Notes: generated by a model from the sequence alone, not told the origin. 23,761 nt of DNA from Prolixibacteraceae bacterium (GCA_003516705.1 DPCJ01000044.1:1-23761), one strand, 5' to 3'; shown: positions 1-7,833, counted from the stretch's first letter. Made by a program: numbers and translations.

Positions 1-224
1 TGGGTAACGGAAAGGAAATCAGGCTGAAGGATTTACCTCTCGAAAAAGACATTATACGCGATTCGAACGACAGTTTGCAGGACCTCGAAAAAAAATACAT
101 TCAGCAAACGCTCGCCAAATACGACTGGAATATCAGCCGGTCGGCAAAAGCACTGAAAGTTGACAGGGTTACCATGTACAACAAAATCAGAAAATACAAG
201 TTAAAATCGCCAAAAAGCAAATAG
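1..224 (+). CDS. Sigma-54-dependent response regulator, C-terminal end (5' truncated)
   Basis: This is the last 73 residues of a protein that begins outside the window; the reading frame starts at base 3 and ends with TAG at 222-224. The visible part begins with GNGKEIRLKDLP, which resembles the linker after the AAA+ domain of NtrC-family activators. It ends with a Fis-type helix-turn-helix: LEKKYIQQTLAKYDWNISRS is followed by AKALKVDRVTMYNKIRKY, the usual HTH_8 pattern. By family knowledge such proteins bind upstream activating sequences and drive sigma-54 promoters with ATP hydrolysis, usually as the partner of a sensor kinase. The sensor and the receiver domain cannot be seen. The next gene starts 57 nt downstream on the same strand. 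The family call is fairly secure; the regulated genes are unknown. Confidence 0.85.
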   Translation, partial: GNGKEIRLKDLPLEKDIIRDSNDSLQDLEKKYIQQTLAKYDWNISRSAKALKVDRVTMYNKIRKYKLKSPKSK

Positions 225-281
225 CTCATTTTGCGAAAACACCAGATTTTGTCCGGATTGTAGAATTCAACATCTTTTGTT

Positions 282-821
282 TTGGAAAAGCATGAAATAT
301 TGTTGGTTAATTACGCACGTTTCGGGGATGAATTTCTTGCGAAACTGGCTGCAGATGTGCAAATCGAATTTGCTTTGCCTGTTATAGTTCACGAAAACTA
401 TACCGACCTGAGCAACTGCTTTGATGCGGCCCGCAGACAATACAATGCCAACGACTTACTGAAACTTGTAAATGCTTTTCCGGTGGATGATCGGGTAAAA
501 AAAATTGGATTGTTTCAGGTCGATTTGTTTATTCCCATCCTTACTTACATTTTTGGTCAGGCCGAATTTAAAGGCCGCAACGGGGTTGTTTCGGTTTACA
601 GACTACGCAACGAACAATATGGACTTCAGGCCGATAACAAGCTTTTATCGGAGCGGTTTTGCAAGGTAGTAATCCATGAACTCGGACACACCTTCGGGTT
701 AATTCACTGTCACGTTCCCAATTGTGTTATGCGACCTTCGACTTATGTGGAAGACATCGACCAGAAAAAACCTCACTTTTGCAACAAATGCCGCGAAGAA
801 CTTAGTCTTTTGATTGGTTGA
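282..821 (+). CDS. Archaemetzincin-type zinc metallopeptidase (M54)
   Basis: This 179-residue protein carries the full archaemetzincin signature. HELGHTFGLIHC (residues 132-143) supplies the three zinc-binding histidines H132, H136 and H142 with catalytic E133. C143, C148, C167 and C170 match the second, structural zinc site of the family, and M150 fits the Met-turn. The length is typical of M54 peptidases, which lack a signal peptide and act in the cytoplasm on unknown substrates. The start is an inferred TTG at 282: an in-frame stop lies at 261-263 and no in-frame ATG precedes the conserved beginning ILLVNYARFG. No clear Shine-Dalgarno site is visible. It may follow the sigma-54 regulator gene in one transcript, but nothing links their functions. 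The family call is strong and the physiological role unknown. Confidence 0.9.
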   Translation: MEKHEILLVNYARFGDEFLAKLAADVQIEFALPVIVHENYTDLSNCFDAARRQYNANDLLKLVNAFPVDDRVKKIGLFQVDLFIPILTYIFGQAEFKGRNGVVSVYRLRNEQYGLQADNKLLSERFCKVVIHELGHTFGLIHCHVPNCVMRPSTYVEDIDQKKPHFCNKCREELSLLIG

Positions 822-889
822 GATTTCCGGTGTAACATTTTATTGGCATTCCAGCCTGAAATATTCAAAATCAACAAATTCAATTATCC

Positions 890-904
890 AACCCGAACCG
901 GGTT
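890..904 (+). repeat. REP-like palindrome, copy 1
   Basis: The sequence is AACCCG-AAC-CGGGTT, a 6-bp perfect stem with a 3-nt loop, followed by CGACTATA. It lies 16 nt beyond the stop of the minus-strand RAYT gene and has the same 15-bp geometry as the four copies upstream of that gene. Confidence 0.8.
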
Positions 905-920
905 CGACTATAAATTAGAT

Positions 921-1388
921 TTAATCATCAAAAAATTCAAACAAAAATTGTTCTTCAAATTCGACCTCAAACCGCTGAAGAAACTCAAGATACTCATCCC
1001 TGAAATTACGTTTTCTATGATGCTTTTGCTGATTCAAAATATATTTCACCACATCGTCGATCTGTGAATGGCCGTATGAAAAACAACCGTAACCGTTTTG
1101 CCATTGGAACTTTCGGCCAAACCATCCCTTTTCATTGATGAAATTGGTGGATGCGCGTTTTATTTCTTTAATTGTTTCTGAAGGTGAATGAGACGGAGTA
1201 AAACTCATGAAAATATGAATATGGTCAGACATTCCGTTTACAGCATAACTTTTATGTCCCATGGAATTAATTAATCCAGCAATAAAAGAAAATACCTCCT
1301 TTTGATGATTAGATGCTAATCTGGCTTCTCTGGATTTAACTGCAATTACAAATTGCAAATAGATTTGTGTGAATGTTCCCGGAACCAT
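921..1388 (-). CDS. REP-associated tyrosine transposase (RAYT, Y1/IS200-like HUH nuclease)
   Basis: This 155-residue protein belongs to the Y1 transposase family. The HUH metal-binding motif is HIH at residues 56-58 (in SDHIHIFM). The single catalytic tyrosine is most likely Y116, in DDVVKYILNQQKHH. The order HUH motif, FQWQNGYGCFSY, then tyrosine helix is typical of stand-alone RAYTs rather than IS200/IS605 transposases with a TnpB partner. RAYTs nick and rejoin single-stranded DNA at REP hairpins and are thought to have spread those repeats. Here REP palindromes sit on both sides (890-904; 1429-1598), which supports a cognate relationship. The start is ATG at 1386-1388 read on the minus strand. 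The protein looks intact. No TnpB, target duplication or terminal inverted repeats of a classic insertion sequence were seen. Confidence 0.88.
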   Translation of the reverse strand: MVPGTFTQIYLQFVIAVKSREARLASNHQKEVFSFIAGLINSMGHKSYAVNGMSDHIHIFMSFTPSHSPSETIKEIKRASTNFINEKGWFGRKFQWQNGYGCFSYGHSQIDDVVKYILNQQKHHRKRNFRDEYLEFLQRFEVEFEEQFLFEFFDD

Positions 1389-1428
1389 TTTTTTCGTTTA
1401 AAGGTACAAAAATGTAATTTACAAATCC

Positions 1429-1443
1429 AACCCACACCAGGTT
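1429..1443 (-). repeat. REP-like palindrome, degenerate copy 2
   Basis: The sequence AACCCA-CAC-CAGGTT keeps the 15-bp layout of the other REPs with substitutions that weaken the stem. It lies about 40 nt upstream of the RAYT start. Its flank (AAATCC before it) suggests the same orientation as copy 3. Confidence 0.6.
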
Positions 1444-1480
1444 GCTGTTCTTGCAATAAAATTCCTTGCTACTATAAACC

Positions 1481-1495
1481 AACCCGTACCGGGTT
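1481..1495 (-). repeat. REP-like palindrome, copy 3
   Basis: The sequence is AACCCG-TAC-CGGGTT. Read on the minus strand it is followed by GGTTTATAGTAG, similar to the tail of copies 4 and 5 (CGATTTTAGTAG and CGATTATAG on the plus strand). It is therefore the same element in opposite orientation. Confidence 0.8.
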
Positions 1496-1529
1496 GTAAA
1501 ATACGATGCAGAGTAGTTCTTCAAATATG

Positions 1530-1544
1530 AATCCGGTACGGATT
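1530..1544 (+). repeat. REP-like palindrome, copy 4
   Basis: The sequence is AATCCG-GTA-CGGATT followed by CGATTTTAGTAG. Both stem arms carry a compensating change relative to copies 3 and 5 (CCC/GGG to TCC/GGA), so pairing is preserved although the sequence differs. That points to selection or mechanism acting on the hairpin. Confidence 0.8.
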
Positions 1545-1583
1545 CGATTTTAGTAGAAGTTAATGTACGAAGGGAAAAAAAGG

Positions 1584-1598
1584 AACCCGGTACGGGTT
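1584..1598 (+). repeat. REP-like palindrome, copy 5
   Basis: The sequence is AACCCG-GTA-CGGGTT followed by CGATTATAG. It is 39 nt from copy 4 and in the same orientation. It lies between the RAYT gene and the typA promoter. Confidence 0.8.
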
Positions 1599-1689
1599 CG
1601 ATTATAGTTATTAAATTCTAATCCGAATCTCCGTCAATTCTTCCCGATATTAATTTTCCGCCAAAAAACGGTTAAACCACAAACCAATC

Positions 1690-1720
1690 TTTGCGCTACG
1701 GTAAATCTTTCCTATTTTTG
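1690..1720 (+). promoter_or_regulatory. Bacteroidota-type promoter of typA
   Basis: TTTG at 1690-1693 and TATTTTTG at 1713-1720 are separated by 19 nt. This matches the primary sigma factor consensus of Bacteroidota (TTTG about -33, TAnnTTTG about -7). Transcription would start near 1727, leaving a leader of about 90 nt before the ATG at 1820. Confidence 0.75.
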
Positions 1721-1819
1721 CGCTCCCTTTTGAGCCTGAATATATTTTATTCAGAAAATGAAACAGTTACAAAACTTTTTACCGAAAAAAGGGTTTAATA
1801 TTCAGTGTAAAATTTGATT

Positions 1820-3631
1820 ATGACAGAAATTAGAAATATTGCCATCATTGCGCACGTTGACCACGGCAAAACAACTTTGGTTGACCGCATCCTGCACCAG
1901 GTAAACCTTTTTCGCGAAAACCAGAATATGGGAGAACTTATTCTCGACAGCAACGATTTGGAACGCGAACGTGGAATTACCATTCTTTCGAAAAACGTTT
2001 CGGTACGGTACAAAGACACAAAAATCAACATCATCGACACCCCCGGTCACAGCGACTTCGGCGGTGAAGTGGAACGCGTGCTGAACATGGCCGACGGCGT
2101 TTTGCTCATTGTGGATGCTTTTGAAGGCCCGATGCCACAAACCCGTTTTGTACTTCAAAAAGCCATCGCGCTGGGACTGAAACCCATTGTTGTGGTGAAC
2201 AAAGTTGACAAACCCAACTGTACCCCCGATATTGCCCAGGAAAAAGTTTTCGACCTGATGTTCAGTCTCGAAGCTTCAGAAGACCAGCTCGATTTCCCTA
2301 CGGTTTTTGGCTCGTCGAAAGCCGGCTGGATGGGCCCCGACTGGAAAACCGAAACCACCGACGTAACTTACCTGCTCGATACAATTCTTGAATATATTCC
2401 TGCCTCAACTCCAAAAGATGGCTCGCTGCAAATGCGCATCACCTCACTCGATTACTCGTCGTACATCGGTCGTATTGCCGTGGGGAAAGTAACCCGCGGA
2501 ACACTGGTTCCCGGCTCGCAGGTGTCGCTTGTGAAACGCGACGGCACCATTCAGAAAACCACATTAAAAGAGGTTTTCCTTTTCGAAGGGCTGGGCAAGG
2601 AAAAAACAAAACTGCCCGTGCCGTGTGGCGAAATCTGCGCCGTGCTTGGGCTTGATGGTTTTGATATTGGCGACACGGTTGCCGACGGTGAAGAACCCGA
2701 AGGACTGGAACCCATTAAAGTTGACGAACCCACCATGAGCATGTTGTTTGTGGCCAACAACTCACCGTTTTTTGGGAAAGACGGCAAATTTGTAACCTCG
2801 CGACAGCTCCGCGACAGGCTTTTCAAGGAAACCGAAAAGAACCTTGCATTGCGTGTGGAAGAAACCGACTCAGCCGACTCATTCCTTGTGTTTGGCCGCG
2901 GAATCCTGCACCTTTCAGTATTGGTTGAAACCATGCGCCGCGAAGGTTTTGAGATGCAGTTAGGCCAGCCAAAAGTGCTGATAAAAGAAATCGACGGGGT
3001 GAAACACGAACCCATCGAAGCGCTGACTGTTCATGTTCCCGAAATTTTTGCAGGGAAAGTAATCGAACTTGTTACACAACGTAAAGGTGACATCACCCAT
3101 ATTGAAGTAAAAAACGAACGTTCTCACCTCGACTTCCTCATTCCCGCCCGCGGGTTAATTGGTCTGCGCAACCAGATGCTTACAGCCACTGAAGGCGAAG
3201 CCATCATGGCACATCGTTTTTATGCCTACGAACCCTGGAAAGGCGATTTGGGCGTGCGCCGCAACGGAGCGCTCATTTGCCTCGAAACCGGAACTTCAAT
3301 TGCTTACTCCATCGACAAACTACAGGATCGCGGTCGTTTCTTTGTCGATCCGGGCGAAGATGTTTATATGGGCCAGGTGGTTGGCGAAAATACACGCCAG
3401 GACGACCTCACACTAAATATTGTACGCACAAAGAAACTCACCAATATGCGTGCTTCGGGCTCCGACGATAAAACAAGTATTGCCCCGGCAGTGAAATTCT
3501 CGCTCGAAGAAGCCATGGAATACCTGCGCAACGACGAGTACCTTGAAGTAACACCAAAATACCAGCGCATCCGCAAAATTCTGCTCGACGAAAACGACCG
3601 TAAACGTCAGGCGAAGGTGGTGGTTGGATAA
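1820..3631 (+). CDS. typA: Translational GTPase TypA/BipA
   Basis: This 603-residue ribosome-associated GTPase of the EF-G/LepA superfamily is close to the usual family length. G1 is AHVDHGKT (residues 11-18), the switch region contains RERGIT (49-54), G3 is DTPGH (73-77) and G4 is NKVD (127-130). An EF-Tu-like domain 2, EF-G-like domains and the BipA-specific C-terminal region follow, including RGLIGLRNQMLTATEGEAIM and the end near VTPKYQRIRK. By family knowledge it binds 70S ribosomes and supports 50S assembly and growth under cold or other stress. The ATG at 1820 is preferred to a TTG two codons upstream because MTEIRNIAIIAHVDHGKTT is the normal beginning. A consensus promoter lies at 1690-1720 and a hairpin with a T-run at 3652-3692, so it is probably a single-gene unit. 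Confidence 0.97.
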   Translation: MTEIRNIAIIAHVDHGKTTLVDRILHQVNLFRENQNMGELILDSNDLERERGITILSKNVSVRYKDTKINIIDTPGHSDFGGEVERVLNMADGVLLIVDAFEGPMPQTRFVLQKAIALGLKPIVVVNKVDKPNCTPDIAQEKVFDLMFSLEASEDQLDFPTVFGSSKAGWMGPDWKTETTDVTYLLDTILEYIPASTPKDGSLQMRITSLDYSSYIGRIAVGKVTRGTLVPGSQVSLVKRDGTIQKTTLKEVFLFEGLGKEKTKLPVPCGEICAVLGLDGFDIGDTVADGEEPEGLEPIKVDEPTMSMLFVANNSPFFGKDGKFVTSRQLRDRLFKETEKNLALRVEETDSADSFLVFGRGILHLSVLVETMRREGFEMQLGQPKVLIKEIDGVKHEPIEALTVHVPEIFAGKVIELVTQRKGDITHIEVKNERSHLDFLIPARGLIGLRNQMLTATEGEAIMAHRFYAYEPWKGDLGVRRNGALICLETGTSIAYSIDKLQDRGRFFVDPGEDVYMGQVVGENTRQDDLTLNIVRTKKLTNMRASGSDDKTSIAPAVKFSLEEAMEYLRNDEYLEVTPKYQRIRKILLDENDRKRQAKVVVG

Positions 3632-3651
3632 CATATTAAACTGATATTACA

Positions 3652-3692
3652 AAAAGGTGGAAAATGGGAATACCCGGTTTTCCACCTTTTTT
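3652..3692 (+). terminator. Rho-independent terminator of typA
   Basis: A 13-bp stem pairs AAAAGGTGGAAAA (3652-3664) with TTTTCCACCTTTT (3678-3690) around a 13-nt loop, and the T-run continues beyond the stem. It begins 20 nt after the typA stop. The A-rich left arm means it could also work for minus-strand transcripts. Confidence 0.85.
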
Positions 3693-3769
3693 GTTTAACA
3701 GCAACTCATCATTCAAAACACTTGTATTCTGAACCATATTTGAATAAAATAAATCAATGTTGATATAAA

Positions 3770-3798
3770 CAAAAAGCTCCGGGCCTTTGCCCGGAGCT
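3770..3798 (-). terminator. Rho-independent terminator of the DUF4382 gene
   Basis: AGCTCCGGGC (3775-3784) and GCCCGGAGCT (3789-3798) form a perfect 10-bp GC-rich stem with a 4-nt loop. On the minus strand the stem is followed by a T-run (AAAAA at 3770-3774 on the plus strand). It lies about 100 nt beyond the stop of the minus-strand lipoprotein gene and faces the typA terminator. Confidence 0.85.
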
Positions 3799-3901
3799 AA
3801 TGTGCCGATAACCATCTGACTATGGCATGTTGAAAATGCCAGATTGATTATCAAATTATTATCGGCGGAACCCTAAATAAACCAAATTGACCTGACGTTG
3901 C

Positions 3902-4867
3902 TTAATTAATTCCTGTAACATTAATGTTTAATTGTATCTGGCTCTGAGCCGAAACCTGTATATTATTCAATAGCAAACCGGGTATAGCGCTTGTGGCATT
4001 TACCATACCCTTAAAAACCGATTTGTTGTCTGCGTCTTTTTCGTATTTGGCGATGTAAACTTCATAGTCTCCTTCTTCGATAAACGCCAAATGATAGTCT
4101 CCGTCCTGTTCAACTTCGGCACTGGTTACTGCTTTGGCAAAAAATACATTACTGCTGCCTTGTCCCATCGTTTCAACCGAAGCATTATACTGCCCTTTTT
4201 TGTAAATAAATACATAAACATCTTCGTTGAGAAAAGCCGATGCAGTAAGTTTTCCTTTCACATCTCCACAGCTTTCTTTTTTCATTATCCTTACCGAATT
4301 ATTCAGTTCTGTCCGGGTCACAAACCTGTAGTCAGTCTGATCCTGGTCGTTGGTATCATGAACAATTGATTTCCGAAGATCAAAATCAATGACCAGTTCG
4401 GTATCTGAATTTTCCTCAACCACAAACGCTTTCGACAAACTGATTTCACCTTTTGTTTCCGACGTGGCCGCCAGACGGTGTTTCTGGTTATCGTTGGTCA
4501 ACACATAACATCCGGGCGAATTCCCCGAAGCATCCGATTCGTAATCCATCACTAAAGTTACAGAACTATGTGCCTTCGCTTCAACCTCGCCGTCGTAAAG
4601 CAGCTTTGCATTACCATTCTGATAAGCTGAAATTTCAATGGTCTGTTTGGTAAAACCTTCCACAGTTTTTCCATCAATCTTTACTTCCGAAATGGTTACA
4701 AAAGTCCCTTTAACATTTGCATCGTCCGACGGCGCATCAGTTATACTCATTGTTAACTGCCCTTTCGCCCCATCCGAAGGAGTTGTATCGTCATCTTTTG
4801 CACATTGAATAAAAAATATAGATGACAGCATTAACATTACCGGAATAAGCAATTTTTTAGTTTTCAT
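3902..4867 (-). CDS. DUF4382 domain lipoprotein
   Basis: This 321-residue exported protein begins with a lipoprotein-like signal: a KTKK basic end, a hydrophobic stretch (residues 6-20) and C22, followed by AKDDD. The residue before the cysteine is Q, a loose lipobox, but the lysine-acidic stretch after it resembles the surface-export signal of Bacteroidota lipoproteins. Residues about 35-160 match DUF4382 (GQLTMSITDAPSDDANVKGT, then VTISEVKIDG and a conserved SVTLVMDY region). The C-terminal 110 residues look beta-rich, perhaps an Ig- or carboxypeptidase-regulatory-like fold. The ATG at 4867 is chosen because an upstream in-frame start would put 20 polar residues before the signal peptide. 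Function is unknown; DUF4382 proteins are usually surface lipoproteins. It is monocistronic, with a strong terminator at 3770-3798, and diverges from the GH36 gene. Confidence 0.8.
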   Translation of the reverse strand: MKTKKLLIPVMLMLSSIFFIQCAKDDDTTPSDGAKGQLTMSITDAPSDDANVKGTFVTISEVKIDGKTVEGFTKQTIEISAYQNGNAKLLYDGEVEAKAHSSVTLVMDYESDASGNSPGCYVLTNDNQKHRLAATSETKGEISLSKAFVVEENSDTELVIDFDLRKSIVHDTNDQDQTDYRFVTRTELNNSVRIMKKESCGDVKGKLTASAFLNEDVYVFIYKKGQYNASVETMGQGSSNVFFAKAVTSAEVEQDGDYHLAFIEEGDYEVYIAKYEKDADNKSVFKGMVNATSAIPGLLLNNIQVSAQSQIQLNINVTGIN

Positions 4868-4985
4868 ACTTTTTATGTTTAAATTATTCAGTGTACCGGA
4901 AAACCAAATGTGGTGCCACCTGACCAACCACGGTTTATTTTACTGAAAATCAGGAACGATAGAAATCCGCTTGTTTTTAGAAGCC

Positions 4986-5022
4986 TATCATAGTGATAAG
5001 AATTTATCAAATTGATTAATCA
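4986..5022. promoter_or_regulatory. Cluster of TGAT/ATCA dyads, candidate operator
   Basis: Four overlapping inverted repeats of the same half-site occur within 37 bp: TATCA-TAG-TGATA (4986-4998), TGATAA-GAAT-TTATCA (4994-5009), ATCA-AAT-TGAT (5006-5016) and the perfect palindrome TGATTAATCA (5013-5022). They lie between the divergent DUF4382 and GH36 genes. Multiple phased half-sites suggest cooperative binding by a dimeric regulator. The region is AT-rich, so some symmetry could be chance. Confidence 0.4.
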
Positions 5023-5052
5023 CTGTAAAGAAAAAACATATTCACCGACCCG

Positions 5053-5073
5053 CTGTATTCCATATTAATACAG
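5053..5073. promoter_or_regulatory. Dyad CTGTATT-N7-AATACAG upstream of GH36
   Basis: A perfect 7-bp inverted repeat with a 7-nt spacer ends 32 nt before the GH36 start codon. Its size and position fit an operator or a leader hairpin. No TAnnTTTG element was found near it, so the GH36 promoter remains unplaced. Confidence 0.4.
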
Positions 5074-5105
5074 TAAATTCGGATTCACTAACTGAATTAA
5101 ACAAA

Positions 5106-7577
5106 ATGAAGCAACTTCTCCTTTTGGCGCTGTTCGGCCTTTCCATGCAGTCAGCCCACACACAAACCCTTGGTAACAACTGGTTCAGCCTGATTTTTGA
5201 TTCTTCACGCGGAAGTCTGACAGCTGTAAAAACAAGTGGCGACACCCTTTTTTCAGGCGCTGTTAACGCCATTATTTCCGATGGTAAAATCCATCTTTCG
5301 AATGGTAATAATTACCGATTTACTATAAAACAAATCATCGGGAGTGATGGAAACCAGGTTTTACTGGTTTCGGGCAAAGACAAAAACCGGAAGCTCGATT
5401 TCACCCAGCAAATCACACTTTTCAGCAATATGCCGGCCATTGGTTTTGAGGTGATTTACAAAAATGTATCAGGCAAAAACATCAATATCCGCAGTCTCGA
5501 ACCGTTGCGACTGGTACAACAAAACAGCGGCATACTTTATTTCGGAAATGCTGAAAAATGCCTCACCAATGGCGCAATGTATTACGACGCCGGAAATATC
5601 CAAAACCTTTCTAAACCATGGATTCGACCCGAACCGTATGGAGAAACCAAAGGCGGTGTGATGAGCGACACGCTGCTCACAGCTAATCCGCTGACCGCGC
5701 AAAGCTGGTGGAACATTTCGCTTTTTACCGACACCGAAACAACCGCACTCACAGTCGGCTACCTCCTCAACGCCAACACACTCGGGCGTTTGCAGATGCT
5801 GAAACACGACGGCAATCAACTTTCGCTGGTGGCAGAGTCGGTACTAAATCCGGGATTTATCCTGAAACCAGGCCAGGAAATCAGCTCCGACCAGCTGGTG
5901 CTGGTAACCGGAGAAAATGTCTACAAAACCAATGAAAATTACGCCTCGCTGATGCAGGAAAAAATGAACAACCCCGCGTGCAGCGTGATGAACGGCTGGT
6001 GCAACTGGTTTTATACGATGGATGTTTTCAGCGAAAACGAGATTCTCGAAAATGCGGTTTTTGCCGCGAATCACCTCAAATCTTTCGGGCTCGAATACAT
6101 CCAGATTGACGAAGGATTCCAGACCACCCATGGCGACTGGCAGGGCAACAAACGGTTTCCGCACGGGCTGAAATGGCTCTGCGACAGCATCAAAAGTCTC
6201 GGGCTGAAACCGGGCATCTGGATTGCGCCATTTGTGATTGCTGAAAACTCGGAAGTGTATAAAAACCACCCCGACTGGCTGTTAAAGGACAAAAACGGCA
6301 AACCCGTGCGCATCGGGCCGTGGCCATCGGAAAACACCGACTGGTACCGCAGCGAAACACCCAAACGCTACTGTCTCGACCTCACCCACCCCGCCGCCGA
6401 AAAATGGTACACGGCGCTCATCGACACCATCGCGAACCACTGGGGTTTTGAGATGATAAAAGTGGATTTTGTGGCGTGGACGGTTTTCTCGGCACAGCAG
6501 TTTTACAACACGGGCGCAACTCCCGCGCAGGTGTACCGCCATGCACTTGAAATTATGCGCAAAAAAGCCGGCGAAAACTGCCACATCCTCGACTGCGGGC
6601 CTGGACACGTTTCGGGCGGGTACATCAACAGCATGAGGATTGAATACGACCAGAACTATGGCAACTCCGACAACGCGTGGACACAATATTTCCGTGGAAA
6701 CTCAAGCAGTGCGGGAGCGGCCGGGAAACGTTGGTTTTACAACAACAAAACCTGGACAAACGACATCGACCATGTGTGCATCGACCTGCTGGCCGAACAC
6801 GAAGCTAAGGCAGCCGCCACACTCATTGGCCTCAGCGGCGGCAATGTGATGTCGGGCGACAGGCTGATGAACCTCGGTCCCGTTAAAATGGAAATACTGA
6901 AAAAGATATTCCCGGCAACACCCGAAAATGGCGTGCCGGTTGACCTTGCCGAAAACGACCCGCAAACCATTTTTACCTGCGCCGTTGAAAAGCCGTTTGG
7001 CAACTGGCAGGTGGTGGCGTTTTTTAATACCGACAGGGAAAAACCGCGGCAAAAAATCGTCGTTCTGAAAAAGTTACTAACTAAACTTGACCCCCCTCAA
7101 ATCTCCCCAAAGGGGGGAAGTTTGGGGAAAGTAAATTCTTTGCAGCTTGAATCCGGGAAGACTTATTTAACATTTGATTTTTGGGAGCAGCGATTTGCAG
7201 GTGAAGTGACCGATACGCTGCAGGTGAATGTAAATCCGGGGAGTGTGGCGCTTTACTCGCTGCGTCCAAAAACCGGCGAACCACAGATTATTGGAACTAA
7301 CCGCCATGTAAAAATGGGTGCAGTGGAACTAACTGCTGAAAAATACGATGCAGCCACGCTTACCCTCACAGCCACCTCCTTGGGTCCCGAAGACAGCGCA
7401 CACAGCGTTTTTGTGTATCTGCCCGATGGCTATGGTTGGCAGCCCCGCGACAGCAAAATTTATGAAATCAATCCCCTCTACTCCGTGCGGCAAACCGACC
7501 CCAACCTGCTACGCATCGACCTGCAGTTTACCAATTCCACCACTATTGACTGGAAAATTACGGTGCAGAAATATTAA
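5106..7577 (+). CDS. Secreted alpha-galactosidase-like glycoside hydrolase (GH36 / clan D)
   Basis: This 823-residue protein has a signal peptide (residues 1-19, ending near SAHTQ), a large N-terminal beta-sandwich, a TIM barrel and a C-terminal beta domain. The barrel shows clan GH-D hallmarks: WCNWFYT, then IQIDEGFQTTHGDW, the PGIWIAPF strand, KVDFV with candidate nucleophile D454, and RIEYD with candidate acid/base D515. The family removes terminal alpha-galactose from oligosaccharides or side chains; the exact substrate cannot be read from sequence. The protein is probably periplasmic. Residues 661-675 are encoded by a palindromic repeat inserted in frame (7083-7130), lengthening a loop in the C-terminal domain without breaking the frame. 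Two dyads lie upstream. The gene is more GC-rich than the block that follows it. Confidence 0.85.
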   Translation: MKQLLLLALFGLSMQSAHTQTLGNNWFSLIFDSSRGSLTAVKTSGDTLFSGAVNAIISDGKIHLSNGNNYRFTIKQIIGSDGNQVLLVSGKDKNRKLDFTQQITLFSNMPAIGFEVIYKNVSGKNINIRSLEPLRLVQQNSGILYFGNAEKCLTNGAMYYDAGNIQNLSKPWIRPEPYGETKGGVMSDTLLTANPLTAQSWWNISLFTDTETTALTVGYLLNANTLGRLQMLKHDGNQLSLVAESVLNPGFILKPGQEISSDQLVLVTGENVYKTNENYASLMQEKMNNPACSVMNGWCNWFYTMDVFSENEILENAVFAANHLKSFGLEYIQIDEGFQTTHGDWQGNKRFPHGLKWLCDSIKSLGLKPGIWIAPFVIAENSEVYKNHPDWLLKDKNGKPVRIGPWPSENTDWYRSETPKRYCLDLTHPAAEKWYTALIDTIANHWGFEMIKVDFVAWTVFSAQQFYNTGATPAQVYRHALEIMRKKAGENCHILDCGPGHVSGGYINSMRIEYDQNYGNSDNAWTQYFRGNSSSAGAAGKRWFYNNKTWTNDIDHVCIDLLAEHEAKAAATLIGLSGGNVMSGDRLMNLGPVKMEILKKIFPATPENGVPVDLAENDPQTIFTCAVEKPFGNWQVVAFFNTDREKPRQKIVVLKKLLTKLDPPQISPKGGSLGKVNSLQLESGKTYLTFDFWEQRFAGEVTDTLQVNVNPGSVALYSLRPKTGEPQIIGTNRHVKMGAVELTAEKYDAATLTLTATSLGPEDSAHSVFVYLPDGYGWQPRDSKIYEINPLYSVRQTDPNLLRIDLQFTNSTTIDWKITVQKY
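7083..7130 (+). repeat. Palindromic repeat inserted within the GH36 coding frame
   Basis: CCCCCCT (7091-7097) pairs with AGGGGGG (7111-7117); a tighter alternative is CCCC-AAA-GGGG (7105-7115). The G/C-homopolymer arms stand out from the surrounding codons and read TKLDPPQISPKGGSLGK, a low-information peptide unlike the flanks. It resembles the C- and G-run mobile repeats common between genes of Bacteroidota. The boundaries are approximate. Confidence 0.6.
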
Positions 7578-7673
7578 AAAATATTTTGTAAACCTATATT
7601 GTATAAACGGCTGATTGTGTTTACTTTTAGGGCAAACAAAAACGAACAAACAGAACCAGACATTAAATCAGAT

Positions 7674-7826
7674 ATGAGTTCAGACAAACAAACCCAAAAA
7701 CCGGAAAAACTCCTGATAGAATATCCAAAACTACATATAAACGGACAATTTGAAGGGATAACTGTAATTTATAATAGAGAAATAAATGTAATCTTACATA
7801 TATATATAGACATTGGGTTTAATTAA
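7674..7826 (+). CDS. Short uncharacterised ORF, possibly a remnant
   Basis: A 50-residue frame starts at an ATG (7674) and begins with SSDKQTQKPEKLLIEYPKLH. The first half looks protein-like, but the end is rich in I and Y and reads like AT-rich non-coding DNA. The open frame extends upstream to 7599 through an alternative start. It lies between GH36 and the HEPN gene at the edge of the AT-rich island and ends 7 nt before the HEPN start. It could be a small leader gene, a truncated gene, or nothing. I do not recognise it. Apart from it, 7578-7833 shows no other feature. Confidence 0.2.
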   Translation: MSSDKQTQKPEKLLIEYPKLHINGQFEGITVIYNREINVILHIYIDIGFN

Positions 7827-7833
7827 GGAGAAG

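Noticed and set aside
843..1067. 74-residue plus-strand open frame
   Set aside because: It is antisense to the RAYT gene, overlaps a REP palindrome, is lysine- and phenylalanine-rich and resembles no protein family.
3804..3866. tRNA-like fold: GCCGATAA / TTATCGGC outer stem enclosing a TGGCAT-GTTGAAA-ATGCCA hairpin with a 7-nt loop
   Set aside because: There is no GGTTC T-arm and no proper D-arm, and the base at loop position 32 is wrong for a tRNA. It lies in the 3' region of the DUF4382 gene and is at most an RNA structure of unknown meaning.
5469..7284. Several long minus-strand open frames opposite the GH36 gene
   Set aside because: They are antisense shadows produced by codon bias in the GH36 gene and have no recognisable domains.
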